Positions 1 through 10,600 of a DNA stretch of 64,000 bases are shown here, one piece after another. The position numbers were made by a program, and so were the translations under genes. The first letter of the stretch is position 1; each line of letters begins with the position of its first letter. Origin of the DNA: Lactifluus volemus (taxonomy: Eukaryota > Basidiomycota > Agaricomycetes > Russulales > Russulaceae); the NCBI GenBank assembly GCA_022376515.1, contig WTXI01000021.1:248001-312000 (forward strand), in the 5' to 3' direction. The notes under the pieces are model-generated. The model worked only from the letters and a program-made list of their open reading frames with translations. It made no database searches and was not told the origin of the DNA.

Positions 1-830
1 TTGGAGGGAAGGGAGATCCAAACTCATCCAGTGATCATACAATACAGCGGGGAAGAAGGGATCAGGCGAATGATGATACCGCCGATTATCATAGAACTGT
101 TTACAGGGACTTGACTGAGGTGCCACCACCCCCGGTCCCCCAACGTGTGGTTCGGGTCTCGCGGTCACCTTCGATCCGATCCGACTCTGCTCCAAACTCC
201 GAGAAGGCGGCCGCGCCGAAACTCCGGAGGCAGCCATTTCATGATACCGTGACTGACCACGTGCCATTCAAGACACGACAGTACACCGCTGATAAAAATA
301 ATCTTCTCGGTACAGACATACAGTGGGCCTGCTCAATAGGAAGCCTCAGATTCTAGGTCATGACACCTATGCAGGCCAGGCCCGTAACTTGTTACTAGTT
401 GCTAGCGCCCCACCTTCCCTCCAAGTCCCGTGCTCTAATTTCAATTTACCAAAACAGGGCAGCCTGTCACATCACGCAGTCTGCGGCCGCTGTCATTGGC
501 CGGCGCTTGATCGTGCACCTGACCTGTCACAATCCTCTGCGTGTCGACTGGCGGTGGCGGAACAAAAGAAACCTGGTAAGAGCGGAGAATAAAATCTAAT
601 GAGTGTGACCAACAAAAGTTCGACTGACCGTTAAACGTTCAGCGACCAGCGACTGGCAGTGGATATACAGTACTGAAAGTACGTCGAGAACCCCGCTGGT
701 TCTTATTGGAGAAATAACTAATTTTTTACTTTATCAGTAAATCTCTACCTCTTCAAGCTACCAATTGGACATCTCATCATTCGGAGCCTGTGGCTGCAGT
801 GTGGCATTCCTTTTGTCTCAATAAACTCGG
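1..830. other. Intergenic, no gene seen
   Basis: No convincing coding region; the short open frames lack family motifs and splice logic. From about 440 the sequence is a duplicate of 8535-8951, the upstream region of the second F-box gene, so it probably carries the F-box promoter and 5' UTR. Confidence 0.5.
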
Positions 831-2560
831 ATGGCCTCTCTAAGACAAGAAGGCGGATCAGACGCTATGGGAAGGGGTCGTATGTCTTTGTTTTCTTGCG
901 CCCACGTTGATAGCTTACCTGTCTGGTTCAGGCCAGATCTCGCCGCATGTGTCAATCAATGCGCTCCCAAATGAAGTCCTCTTAGAAATCTTCGCTTTCA
1001 CCCGAGAGGCTTCACGGCTCGGGTGGCCCCAGCTGGATCCACGGCTGTGGTCAAGGACATGGCATGCGCTAGTACACGTATGCCAAAGATGGCGATATGT
1101 CGTGTTCTCATCCCCACGCCATCTCGATATTTGCATCTGCTGCAGAGAGAACACTTCTGTGAAGGAGGTGTTGGATGCCTGGCCATCCTTTCTTCCTATT
1201 ACAGTATCCTCTGACAATCTTGGGGATAACATCGTTGCTGCACTCGAGCACCGTGACCGCATATGGGAACTCGGTATCAAGCTAACACGGTCACATTATG
1301 AGAGATTCACCATCGCGATGCAGGAACCTTTCCCCGCACTGACAAGTCTTAGAGTTTCATTTGACTCTCGGCCGCTGGATGACGGGACTTTGCCAGTGCT
1401 CCCCGTTGCATTCTTAGGAGGATCTGCCCCACGTCTTCAATCATTCATGTTGATTGGCGCTCCATTTCCGACCTTGCCTCAATTTCTTTTATCTTGCAAC
1501 GATCTTTCCGCGCTCTTCCTTAAGGAGATATCGCATTTTGGCTACATCCCACCCGAGGCAATGGTCACAGGCCTCTCCGCTCTGACTAGGCTCAAGTGCC
1601 TTTACATCGAATTCGACGAATCCGTGGTTTCTCGCCCAAATCGAATAACTCGATGTTCCTCTCCTCTCACACGCGCTATCCTCCCGGCTCTCATAGTGTT
1701 CAAGTTTCAAGGTACCGACGAGTACTTAGAGGATCTCCTCGCTCGAATCGATGCGCCTCAACTCAAATCGCTCGAGATCACGTTCTTCCACCAGGACATC
1801 TTTGACATCCGACAAGTCGTCCATCATTCACAGAATTTCGGGTCGCTCAATCGTGCGGAGGTGACAATTGAATCTGATAGCATCAGCATCAAACTTTGTC
1901 AGTCAGCAGGGACGGATCCCTCCAAAACTCTCGACCTGATAATCTCCGATGACGTCGAGGAGTCAGTAGGATGGCAAGTCTCGTCTCTCACACAGATATG
2001 CTCCCAGTGTCCGTCTCTACTCTCCGGCGTTACAGAGATCGAAATCCTCAGCGACCCACTCTTCTTCTCGGATGAGGATGATTTTGAGGTTCTCAACGAT
2101 CCTACTGAATGGCTGGAACTTTTCCGCCCATTCACTGCTGTCCGGACCCTGTGGTTGTCTGGCGAGCCGCAGTCAGATGCCGTATTGTCGCTGCAAGAGC
2201 TCAGGATGGAAAGTGTCATGAAGGTGTTACCCGCGCTTCGATATTTATACTTTCGCCATCGTCCGCGAGATGAATACAAGGAGGAATCCATAGAGCTATT
2301 CTTCTTCCCACCTGAGCCTGAGCCTTCTGGTCATGTGATTAGCTCAGAGTCTGCTCACTTACCGTCTACGATATACCAGCCCTAGTCTTGTTTTACGTTG
2401 CCATTTCTCATCGACCATGATTTCTCCCAACTTTCACACCTAGAGTACATGGCCATATCATAGGAAATGGTCAATACTTATTTTACCCTGAGATGCCGAA
2501 GTTACTGTATCAACTCCTAGCATGCCTGTTCAACATGTGTCTTCCCTCGTGTGCTCTGCT
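440..2560 (+). repeat. Segmental duplication, copy 1 (F-box gene plus upstream DNA)
   Basis: This segment matches 8535-10600 in the same orientation, including the non-coding stretch upstream of the gene (for example the GC-rich run near 475-510, found again near 8570-8605), the first exon, the 52-nt intron and the whole second exon. Differences are point changes and small indels. The copy was therefore made at DNA level with its promoter, not through an RNA intermediate. Confidence 0.85.
831..2385 (+). CDS. F-box protein with LRR-like C-terminal region (copy 1)
   Basis: Exons 831-879 and 932-2385; 500 aa. A 52-nt phase-1 intron (GTATGT...TTCAG) follows codon 16; the same intron lies at the same place in the paralogues at 8952, 15093 and 41736, which fixes the start at the ATG at 831. 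The F-box lies at about residues 22-85: INALPNEVLLEIF, then HVCQRWRYVVFSSP about 40 residues on. The rest is made of degenerate leucine-rich units (for example LLSCNDLSALFLKEI and LPALRYLYF). Family knowledge: F-box proteins bind Skp1 and present substrates to SCF ubiquitin ligases; the LRR-like part would choose the substrate. The substrate is unknown. It is intact and is the near-identical partner of 8952-10500. Confidence 0.85.
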
Positions 2561-3148
2561 TTTGATGACTCCGCTCATTCTCCAACTTGGAGTCTTAACT
2601 CAAATTTCAAATTTGATGGGTCCACCGGTAACCCATACTCCCTCATACTCCATAGCCTAGCCTGTTCACCGATCACTGTGGGTTACAAGGGAGTCGACTG
2701 TAGTACAGGACGAGTGAGGCAGTGGCTGAAGTCGGCTGAGTCGGCTGAAGCCTATGGCTTAGTTCGACCTGACCGGTTAGGGGTGTCAACTCACGGCTAA
2801 AGCCGAAACAGAGCCGGAGCCGCAGATACAGTAAACACAACAACTCTCCTCTCACCGCCAATCACTGGTGCAGGGCAATCCATGAACAAGGTTTTGCCAA
2901 TCAATGAGTCAGGAACCCCCAAGGCAGGCACACCAATTCGCGGCATGGTCGCCTGCCATGCTGTTGGAATGAATAGCAGCGAGGAGAAACAGGACACCTT
3001 CGTTTGCGTGTAAGTGCCTCCATTTCTGAACAAACGTCGTATCGACCGTTAACGTTTGAAATTTCAGCGGGTTCATCTAGACTTTCTGTCGTCCTCGTCG
3101 CAGAGCCCTCAGGTTGCCAAACTGGCAACTCCAAGAAACAGATGGGGG
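2386..3148. other. Intergenic; possible coding scrap near 2830-3090
   Basis: Mostly non-coding. From about 2830 a plus-strand frame of some 60 codons ends in a plausible intron (GT at about 3009, CAG at about 3068) followed by a short terminal exon and a TAG. It has no Met start and no family I recognise, so it may be the tail of a dead gene. Confidence 0.25.
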
Positions 3149-4885
3149 GACATTTACTCTTCTCTGAGTCTCACCCCGACGCTGCCCATGCCACGTCCCG
3201 TCTGAAACACAATCTCAATCTCCCCGCCTCCTCCACAGCTGGCCTGTCCGCCACCCCCGCTCAGGACGGAAGATGAGCCCGACGAGATTCGCGTGAATTG
3301 GGGCACGACGGTCAACCTGGCTGACACGATGAAGGCCTTCCGGGACTTTTTCAAGGGGCTCAAACCGAAAAAAATACTGTATCATGCACAACCGCTCACT
3401 CGGTTTGCCCACCAAGCCGTCATGGTCGAGGTGCTGTTGTACGAGGGCTATCTGAAGAGGATGCGCGTCACCGGAGAGGCGAATCTGAACCTTGATTGTG
3501 AGGATTTGCACGCATTTCCACAGAGTCGCAAGCTGTATGGACAGCTGGTCAAGTACCCACAAGAAGTCCTTCTCACAAGGTATGTCCCCCCGTACTTTTA
3601 TCCATGTGAGGAGCAAGACTGTTGACCTCTGCGGTGCCAGACACGGACAAACTCGTCTGTATCAAAGGTCTCGTCACCCGAGCCACCCCCGTCATCCCTG
3701 ACATGAAGGTTACCTTTTCCCGCTGCCTCACACTGTGCAAGTCGAGATTGACCGCGGTAAAATAGACGAGCCGGCGGCCTGCCCTCGTGACGTCTGTGCC
3801 TATGTCGGCACCACATCCGCTGCGAGTTTGCGGACGGACAAGTGATTAGACTGCAAGAGACGCCCAACGCGGTGCCAGATGGTCAGACGCCACACACGAT
3901 CTCGCTCAGGGCGTACGACGAAGTGGTGGACGTGAGCAAGCCGGGCGACCGTCTCGTCGTCACGGGAATATTCCACAGCGTGCCGGTACGCGTGAACCCA
4001 CGTCGTCAGACGATCAAAAGCCTGTTCAAGACTTTTCTCGACGTGGTGCACGTCAAACTCGGCGGAGACGACTCGAGACTCGCATTCGACAAGTCCATGC
4101 GTCCCGCCGGTGGTGATCGCTTGCCTGGAATCGGCGGTGGCGTTGGTGAGGAAGAGGAGGGAGAAGAGGACGGGCAAGTCGTGTGCAAGGCTGAGATGGA
4201 GCAGAAGGTCAAGGAGCTCGGTCAGCGCCCTGACATTTACACTCTCCTGTCGCGCTCGCTCGCGCCCAGCGTGTGGTCCATGGATGACATCAAGAAGGGA
4301 ATTTTGCTTCAGCTCTTTGGTGGGACTAACAAGAATATCACCAGAGGCGGTGGAGGTGGGTGGTCCACGATACCGCGGGAATATCAACGTGCTTATGGTG
4401 GGCGATCCAGGAACGAGCAAGTCACAGATATTACCGGAAGGGTGCCTTCCCTCCTTCGCTGATGTTTGCGTCACTCGATTATCAAACATAAAGTATGTGC
4501 ATAAACTTGCACCTAGAGGCGTTTACACCTCCGGAAAGGGCTCCTCTGCCGTCGGTCTGACGGCTTATATTACGCGTGATTCCGACTCGAAACAACTTGT
4601 GCTCGAGAGGTACAGTTTAAATTCCTTTCATCAATTTGTTTGTGAGGCTCAACATTTCCGTTCCACTCGCAGCGGTGTACTCGTTCTGAGTGATGGCGGT
4701 GTATGCTGCATCGACAAGTATGACAAGATGTCTGAAGTGACGTGTAGCGTACTGCACGAAGTCCACACTCACGGGAGGGGGACACAGAACAACAAACTGT
4801 CTCGATAGCTAATGCCGGGATTATCACCACCCTCAATGCCTGTATGTCCATCCTTGCGGCCGCCAATCCTGTAGGTTCAAATACG
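3149..4885 (+). pseudogene. mcm4: Decayed copy of the replicative helicase subunit MCM4
   Basis: Pieces of MCM4 appear in order but in different frames: an N-terminal block (INWGTTVNLA is recognisable as VNWGTTVNLADTMKAF near 3285), DTDKLVCIKGLVTRATPVIP near 3641, LQETPNAVPDGQTPH near 3850, the AAA+ core with [11 protein letters not shown] near 4402, [13 protein letters not shown] near 4533, and LAAANPVGS near 4855. MCM4 is a subunit of the MCM2-7 replicative helicase. The copy is dead: the segment between the OB-fold blocks is missing near 3580-3640, the Walker B box reads DKYDKM where the family has DEFDKM, the Walker A exon is frame-broken, and the C-terminal third is absent. Intron-like interruptions remain (for example 4610-4671), so it came from a DNA duplication, not a retrocopy. 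The functional gene must lie elsewhere. Confidence 0.85.
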
Positions 4886-5111
4886 ACGTGCGTCCATTGC
4901 CGAAGATGGCTCCTCACTTATCACTTACTTGATGAGGGACTGTGGATGTGGATACAAACTTATGTAATGTCGTTGAGAATAGAGGTTTCTGAGTTTAACC
5001 TAGCCATGGCTCAAGCTCTCAAGCTGGAGCGAAGCCGAGCTGTTCCTGAGCCATCCAAATTTGGGTAGCTCAGCTTAGCTCAAGAGCCATTTGATCGGTT
5101 AGCCACTCTGT

Positions 5112-5160
5112 GCCGAGCCGAGCCGAGCCGAGCCGAGCCGAGCCGAGCCGAGCCGAGCCG
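5112..5160. repeat. GCCGA pentanucleotide microsatellite, about 10 units
   Basis: Perfect tandem GCCGA units span 49 bases. The surrounding 100 bases contain degenerate GAGC/CGAGC motifs, which suggests the tract grew by slippage from local simple sequence. Confidence 0.95.
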
Positions 5161-6201
5161 TGTCAAACACTAGCCGGCAATCAATCTCACTTTGAGGCGT
5201 TGCCCTTTGCCCATGCCCTCACGAACAATGACCTCCTCATGAGGTGGACTGCTGCACACATGACAATACCGCACCTTCACCGCCTGTGAGTGTGCTAACC
5301 TGTACCTTGGCACGATCGAGCCTTATCGATCGGATCGGGTAAAGGTGATTGCCTAGACCTAGTCATGGGCGGCGCCGGAGAGCGAGAGTGCATAATTTGC
5401 TCAGCCAAGCTGCTTACAAGGGCCAGGGCTGCCATGTCATAGGTCATCCATCAACAGGCGGGGTAGGCGTATGGCCGAGGAGTCCGAGAACCAGATTGGA
5501 TGCAGGGCTACCAGCTGTGAGCGTCATGCACCCGCCTTGCCGCTTGAATATTTTTTTTCTGAAACTAGAAGTAATAGCCGACGGCAAGAGAAATAATCAA
5601 AGAGTTAGAGAAAGGACATGAGCCAACTGAATTTGCACACTGCGTGCAGACATATCGAACCCCTTCACTAATGTGGCTTGTTCTTTTGCTAGTGAACTAC
5701 AGTTCCTTAACACAGCGGAAACAAAAGTAATATTAGCTGTGTTGACGGCTAACTAAACGTTTCGATTGGCACAGCGCAATCGACCTCGATTGAAAGTGAG
5801 AAAGGAGAGATCTGTATGTTGAGTTGTGTCTCGGACAGCATCTGCAAAACAGGGCGTGACCGTAAGGGCCCCCAATCGCCCCCTTCAAGCAGTGTAGTGA
5901 TCGCAATAGTAATGGTCATGGCACCAAAACCCTAACCTTACATAATAAAACGCGGTAGCCATGTTTTTTTTTTTTTTTGCTGATGAACGACGATGGGACC
6001 TTCCCGGATTGCCCGAGGCTTACAGTTGGCGACGACTACCAAGTTAGGTATTGATCGCAATGTTTGACTCGGATGCGATGATTACGGGTACATGCTGAGT
6101 TTCAAGTTCATGATTTCCCGCATTGCCCGACGATGCTAATTTTCATGGTCCCGACTCCCGACAACATGAAAATCACTACGTTCATCCATGAGACCAGGCT
6201 G

Positions 6202-6378
6202 TGTTCTTGTTATACTTTCTTATAAGGTCATTCATCCTCTCTTATGCCTCTTCACTACGTTCATCTTCATGTCTTCGCAAGCTAGCATCCATCCCAGGAG
6301 ACCTGTACTCTGGTCATACTTTCTTATACGGTCATTCATCCTCTCTTATGCCTCTGCACTGCATTCATCTTCATGTCA
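6202..6378 (+). repeat. Two direct repeats of about 74 bp
   Basis: Bases 6202-6274 and 6304-6378 share a long near-identical core, both containing ATACTTTCTTATA then GGTCATTCATCCTCTCTTAT and a closing TTCATCTTCATGTC. They lie directly upstream of the first recognisable exon of the acyltransferase gene and may have displaced or duplicated its 5' end. Confidence 0.85.
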
Positions 6379-6385
6379 TTGTCAG

Positions 6386-8332
6386 ATTATTATTTAAGTT
6401 TCTTCTCAAGGTCTTCTATGGCACCGTTGTCGTCCAAGGTGTGGAGAACATTCCTCAGACGGGTCGGCCTTGGTGAGCAATTCACACACACGTCTATCTG
6501 TCAATCAGCCAATCCGACTTTACCCCAGCATCGTCTGTGCCAATCACCCAAACTGCTTGACTGATGCCATGTATGTCCCCGTCCCACTGCCCCCCACCAC
6601 CCCTGATTCTCAATTGCCCTTTTTTTTAGGTTCCTCACCTCTGTGATTCCTTCCCGAGTACGTCCCTTGTCTAGCTTGCTTCTTTTGCTGCTCAAACAGT
6701 GCCCACCCAGATACGCAATATGATACATTTCGGAGCGGCATCAATTCTGTTTGAAAGGAAGAATTTTATAACCTGGTTCCTTGAAGCCCTTGGGACTGTG
6801 CCCATTCAAAGACGCCAAGACTTAACCGATTGTGTGATCAATAATGACGCGGCCGTGGGAAAATTGACTCAAGTGCGAGCTTTCATAAGTCATGCTAAAA
6901 TCTTCCTTACCAGTTGCAGACCTTAGAGATGGGTGGTGCGGTATGCCTGTTCCCGGAGGGCGACAGTAAGTTTCACCCTGCTATTGGTCCTTTCAAGACA
7001 GGAGGTACGAACACTTGAATGACCGGTACCCCTTATCTGGATGTCTTACCTCTGCACAGTTGCGCGCATTGTGTCTGACATGCTGTCTCGCAACCGCCAC
7101 AACGACGACTTTGAGATTTCCATTCTCACTTGTTCTATCACATACATGTGAGTGCACAGCCGGTCGGCAGTCGTTTCACTTGTCTTGATATATGACCCCT
7201 CAGGAACCGTCAACCCTTTCGTTCGGACGTGCTGATCACGTTCCATCCTCCGTTTACCTTCCGCCCAAAGGTGCGCCAACCATGCTACTTACTCCATCTC
7301 TTTTGACACGTCGACTCTAGGACAATCCGGAGCTGTTAGGGCCGGTGAATTATGACAACATTCGACTCGTCACGGCTCAGATGTATCGGCAGATAGCCAC
7401 CGGGACATTTGACGCCCCTTCTTGGGATCTGATGCGGACAGCAAAAATGGCGACGCCAATATACGCTCCGCTCGGCACTGCTATGAGTCTCGGCGACTAC
7501 GTTCGCGTGACGAGGGCGTTCCTAGAAGTTTTCAAAGCGGGTCGCCTGCCCGATCCTAGTACTTCCAGCATAGGCTCATCTGACTCGGAAGTGAGTGCTC
7601 AGTTACAGGACGAAAGAGTTGTTAAGCTCAAGGAAGATCTCCAAGTAAGTTGATATTTTACCATCACCTCCCCACCTTTCCAACGATATCCTTGGATAGG
7701 CGTACCAGTCAGAGTTACAGCTGTTGCGAATCAGTGACGATCACATCCACCGTCCGCTCTCACTTCCAGTAATCATATATCACATGATGCTGTGGCTTAT
7801 CTGGGCTTCCCTCCTGCTCTTCCTCTCTCTGGGTGGATTGGCCCTCTGGTTCCCCGTCGCCGCCACAACCTTATACGGTGTGCGCAATGTCAAAAAGACC
7901 GGTACGGCCCGGGACACCTGGGAGCAGATCGCGCAATTTAAGCTCATCTACGGATGCATCGCGTTTCTGGCGGTCTATGCCGGCGCGGTGGCCTTCACCT
8001 TGCGCATCTTTCCTTTGACGCCAGTGGCGGTACCCATGCTCATGTGGATGTCGCTTCGGTGGTTCGAAGACGCCGTGTCCGCGGCACGCGCGTTTGTGGC
8101 CCTGGGACGACTTTTACGCCTCGAGACGGCCACTCTTGCACGCTTACGTGCCACGCGTGCGGATCTGCATCATCGCGTGATGCAACTCGCGGTGGACGGG
8201 ATTGGCCTTCCGGCCGACCCGGAGAATCAGTTTGTGGCTTACGAAGGGAAGGACAAGGATCGAGTCGTTGGCCGCTTGTCGGAAAACTGCCAATTAGCAT
8301 TTCAGCACTTGTGGCAGCTGATGGACTTCTAA
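6386..8332 (+). CDS. SCT1: Glycerol-3-phosphate/dihydroxyacetone-phosphate acyltransferase-like protein (5' end unresolved)
   Basis: Exons that join in phase: 6386-6472, 6529-6570, 6630-6657, 6711-6872, 6920-7004 (or from 6914), 7060-7147, 7204-7270, 7321-7644, 7700-8332; about 504 aa to the TGA. Family motifs appear in order: ANHPNCLTDAM (acyl-CoA site block I), GTVPIQRRQ (block II), CLFPEGDSKFHP (block III) and TFHPPFTFRPK. C-terminal hydrophobic segments sit near 7785-7860 and 7950-8060. The SCT1/GAT1 family esterifies glycerol-3-phosphate or DHAP at sn-1, the first step of phospholipid and triacylglycerol synthesis, in the ER membrane. Known fungal members are usually 640-760 aa, so this one is short. 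No in-frame ATG joins cleanly to the first exon; the 74-bp repeats lie exactly there. It is either a functional gene with a missed small first exon or a 5'-damaged paralogue. Confidence 0.75.
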
Positions 8333-8534
8333 TCAGTCTCTGCAGGCAAACATATCAGCATCTGTCAGGTCATGTAACGAACACTAAAGTACATAGATAA
8401 TTTATATACAGGTAAAGGAACTACGTCGCAAATTTCGGAAAGGACATTATTACATAACTTATTATGGAAGGGACATTATCACATATTATAATAAATATAA
8501 TTTGATATCATGACACATGGGCGTCGATTCAATT

Positions 8535-10600
8535 TCAATTTACCAAAATAGGGCAGTCTGTCACATCACGCAGTCTGCGGCCGCTGTCATTGGCCGGCGC
8601 TTGATGCTCCTGACCTGTCACAATCCTCTGCCTGCTTTCTGTCGACTGTCGACTGGCGGAACAAAAGATACCTTGCAAGCACGGTAAGGGCCAAGAATGA
8701 AAACCAATGAGTGTGACCAACCAAAAGTTCAATTGACCGTCAGAAGTTCAGCTACCAGCGACTGACAGAGGACATACAGTGCTGAAAGTGCGTCGAGAAC
8801 CCCGCTAGTTCTTATTTGGAGAACTAATTTTTGACTTATTAGTAAATCCCTAATCAGGCGTTTCTCGAAAGCCCATCACCTCTTCAAGCTTCCAATTAGA
8901 CAGTCTCACCATTCGGAGCCTGTGGCATTCCTTCTATCTCAATAAACTCGGATGGCCTCTCTAAGACAAGAAGGCGGATCAGATGCTACGGGAAGGGATC
9001 GTACGTCTTTGTTTTCTTGCGCCCACGTTGATAACTTACCTGTCTGGTTCAGGCCAGGTCTCGCCGCATGTGTCAATCAATGCGCTCCCAGATGAAGTCC
9101 TCTTAGAAATCTACGCTTTCACCCGAGAGGCTGTACGGATCGGGTACCTCCCGCACTATCCACGGCTGTGGTCAAGGACGTGGCATGCGCTAGTACACGT
9201 ATGCCAAAGATGGCGATATATCGTGTTCTCATCCCCACTCCGTCTCGATCTTTGCATCTACTGCAGAAGGAGAACTTCCGTGAAGGAGAAGTTGGATGCC
9301 TGGCCGTCCTTTCTTCCTATTGAAGTACTTTCTGACATTCTTGGGCATAACATCGTTGCTGCACTCGAGCACCGTGACCGCATACGCGAACTCGGTATCA
9401 GGCTAACATGGTCACGATATGAGAGATTCACCACCGCGATGCAGGAACCATTCCCCGCACTGACAAGACTTAGAGTTTTGTATGACTCTCGGGAGCCGCC
9501 GCTGGATGACGGGACTTTGCCAGTGCTCCCAGTTGCGTTCTTGGGAGGATCTGCTCCACGTCTTCAATCATTCATATTGATTGGCGCACCATTTCCGACC
9601 TTACCACAATTTCTTTTGTCTTGCAACGACCTTTCCGAGCTCTCCCTTAAGGAGATATCGGATTTCGGCTACATTCCACCCGAGGCAATGGTCACAGGCC
9701 TCTCCGCCCTGACCATGCTCAAGCGCCTTGACATTAACTTCGAATTCGGTTTTCGCCCAAATCGAATAACTCGATGTTCCTCTCCTCTCACACGCGCTAT
9801 CCTCCCGGCTCTCACACAGTTCAAGTTTCAAGGTACCAACAAGTACTTAGAGGATCTCCTCGCTCGGATCGATGCGCCTCAACTCAAATCGCTCGAGATC
9901 ACGTTCTTCTACCAGGACATCTTTGACATCCGACAAGTCGTCCATCATTCACAGAATGTTGGGTCGCTCCATCGTGCGGAGGTAACAATCGAATCTGATA
10001 GCATCAGCATCAAACTTTGTCAGTCAGAAGGGACGGATCCCTCCAAAAATTTCAACCTGATAATCTCGGATGACGTCGAGGAGTCAGGATGGCAAATCTC
10101 GTCTCTCGCACAGATATGCTCCCAGTGTCCGTCTCTACTTTCTGGCGTTGCAGATATAGAAATTCTCCTCGACTCATTTATCTCCTCGGATGTGGATGAT
10201 TTTGCGGTCCTCGACGATCCTACTGAATGGCTGGAACTTTTCCGCTCATTCACTGCCGTCCGGACTCTGTGGTTGTCTGGCGAGCCGCAGTCAGATCCCG
10301 TATTGTCTCTGCAAGAGCTCAGGATGGAAAGTGTCATGGAGATGTTACCCGCGCTTCGGTGTTTATACTTTCGCCGTCTTCCGCGAGACGAATACGAGGA
10401 GGAATCCATAGAGCAATTCTTCTTCGTACCTGAGCTTTCCGGTCATGTGATTAGCTCCGAGTCTGCTGTATCACCGTCTACAACGATATACCAGCCCTAG
10501 TCTCGTTTTATGTTGCCATTTCTCGATTTCTCCCGACTTTCACACGCCGAGTGCATGCTCGTATAATAGGAAACGGTTCATACTGTTCTTACCCAAAGTA
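8535..10600 (+). repeat. Segmental duplication, copy 2 (F-box gene plus upstream DNA)
   Basis: Direct-orientation partner of 440-2560. The non-genic stretch 8333-8951 is AT-rich up to about 8520 and then matches the upstream region of the first F-box gene; no other gene is seen in it. Confidence 0.85.
8952..10500 (+). CDS. F-box protein with LRR-like C-terminal region (copy 2)
   Basis: Exons 8952-9000 and 9053-10500; 498 aa. The intron (GTACGT...TTCAG, 52 nt, phase 1) matches copy 1 in length, place and sequence. F-box: INALPDEVLLEIY with HVCQRWRYIVFSSP. The remaining 400 or so residues are leucine-rich repeat-like and run parallel to copy 1 throughout, with a few codon-length indels such as the extra EPP near residue 180, meaning reading frame has been kept. 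Same inferred role as copy 1: a Skp1-binding adaptor of an SCF ubiquitin ligase. The retained frame after duplication argues that both copies are, or recently were, under constraint. Confidence 0.85.

Larger units (their letters stand above)
4886..6385. other. Intergenic with low-complexity sequence
   Basis: No gene supported. It contains repeated GAGC/AGCT-rich tracts near 5010-5110, the pentanucleotide microsatellite at 5112, and a homopolymer T run near 5963-5980. A frame of about 35 codons near 5180-5290 looks codon-like and ends at a GTGAGT, but nothing joins to it. Confidence 0.4.

Noticed and set aside
3149..4885. Functional MCM helicase gene with unusual introns
   Set aside because: Changed Walker B box, missing middle segment, several frame breaks and absent C-terminus cannot be repaired by splicing.
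5180..5290. Exon of an unknown gene
   Set aside because: About 35 codons of open frame ending at GTGAGT, but no upstream or downstream partner exon and no motif.
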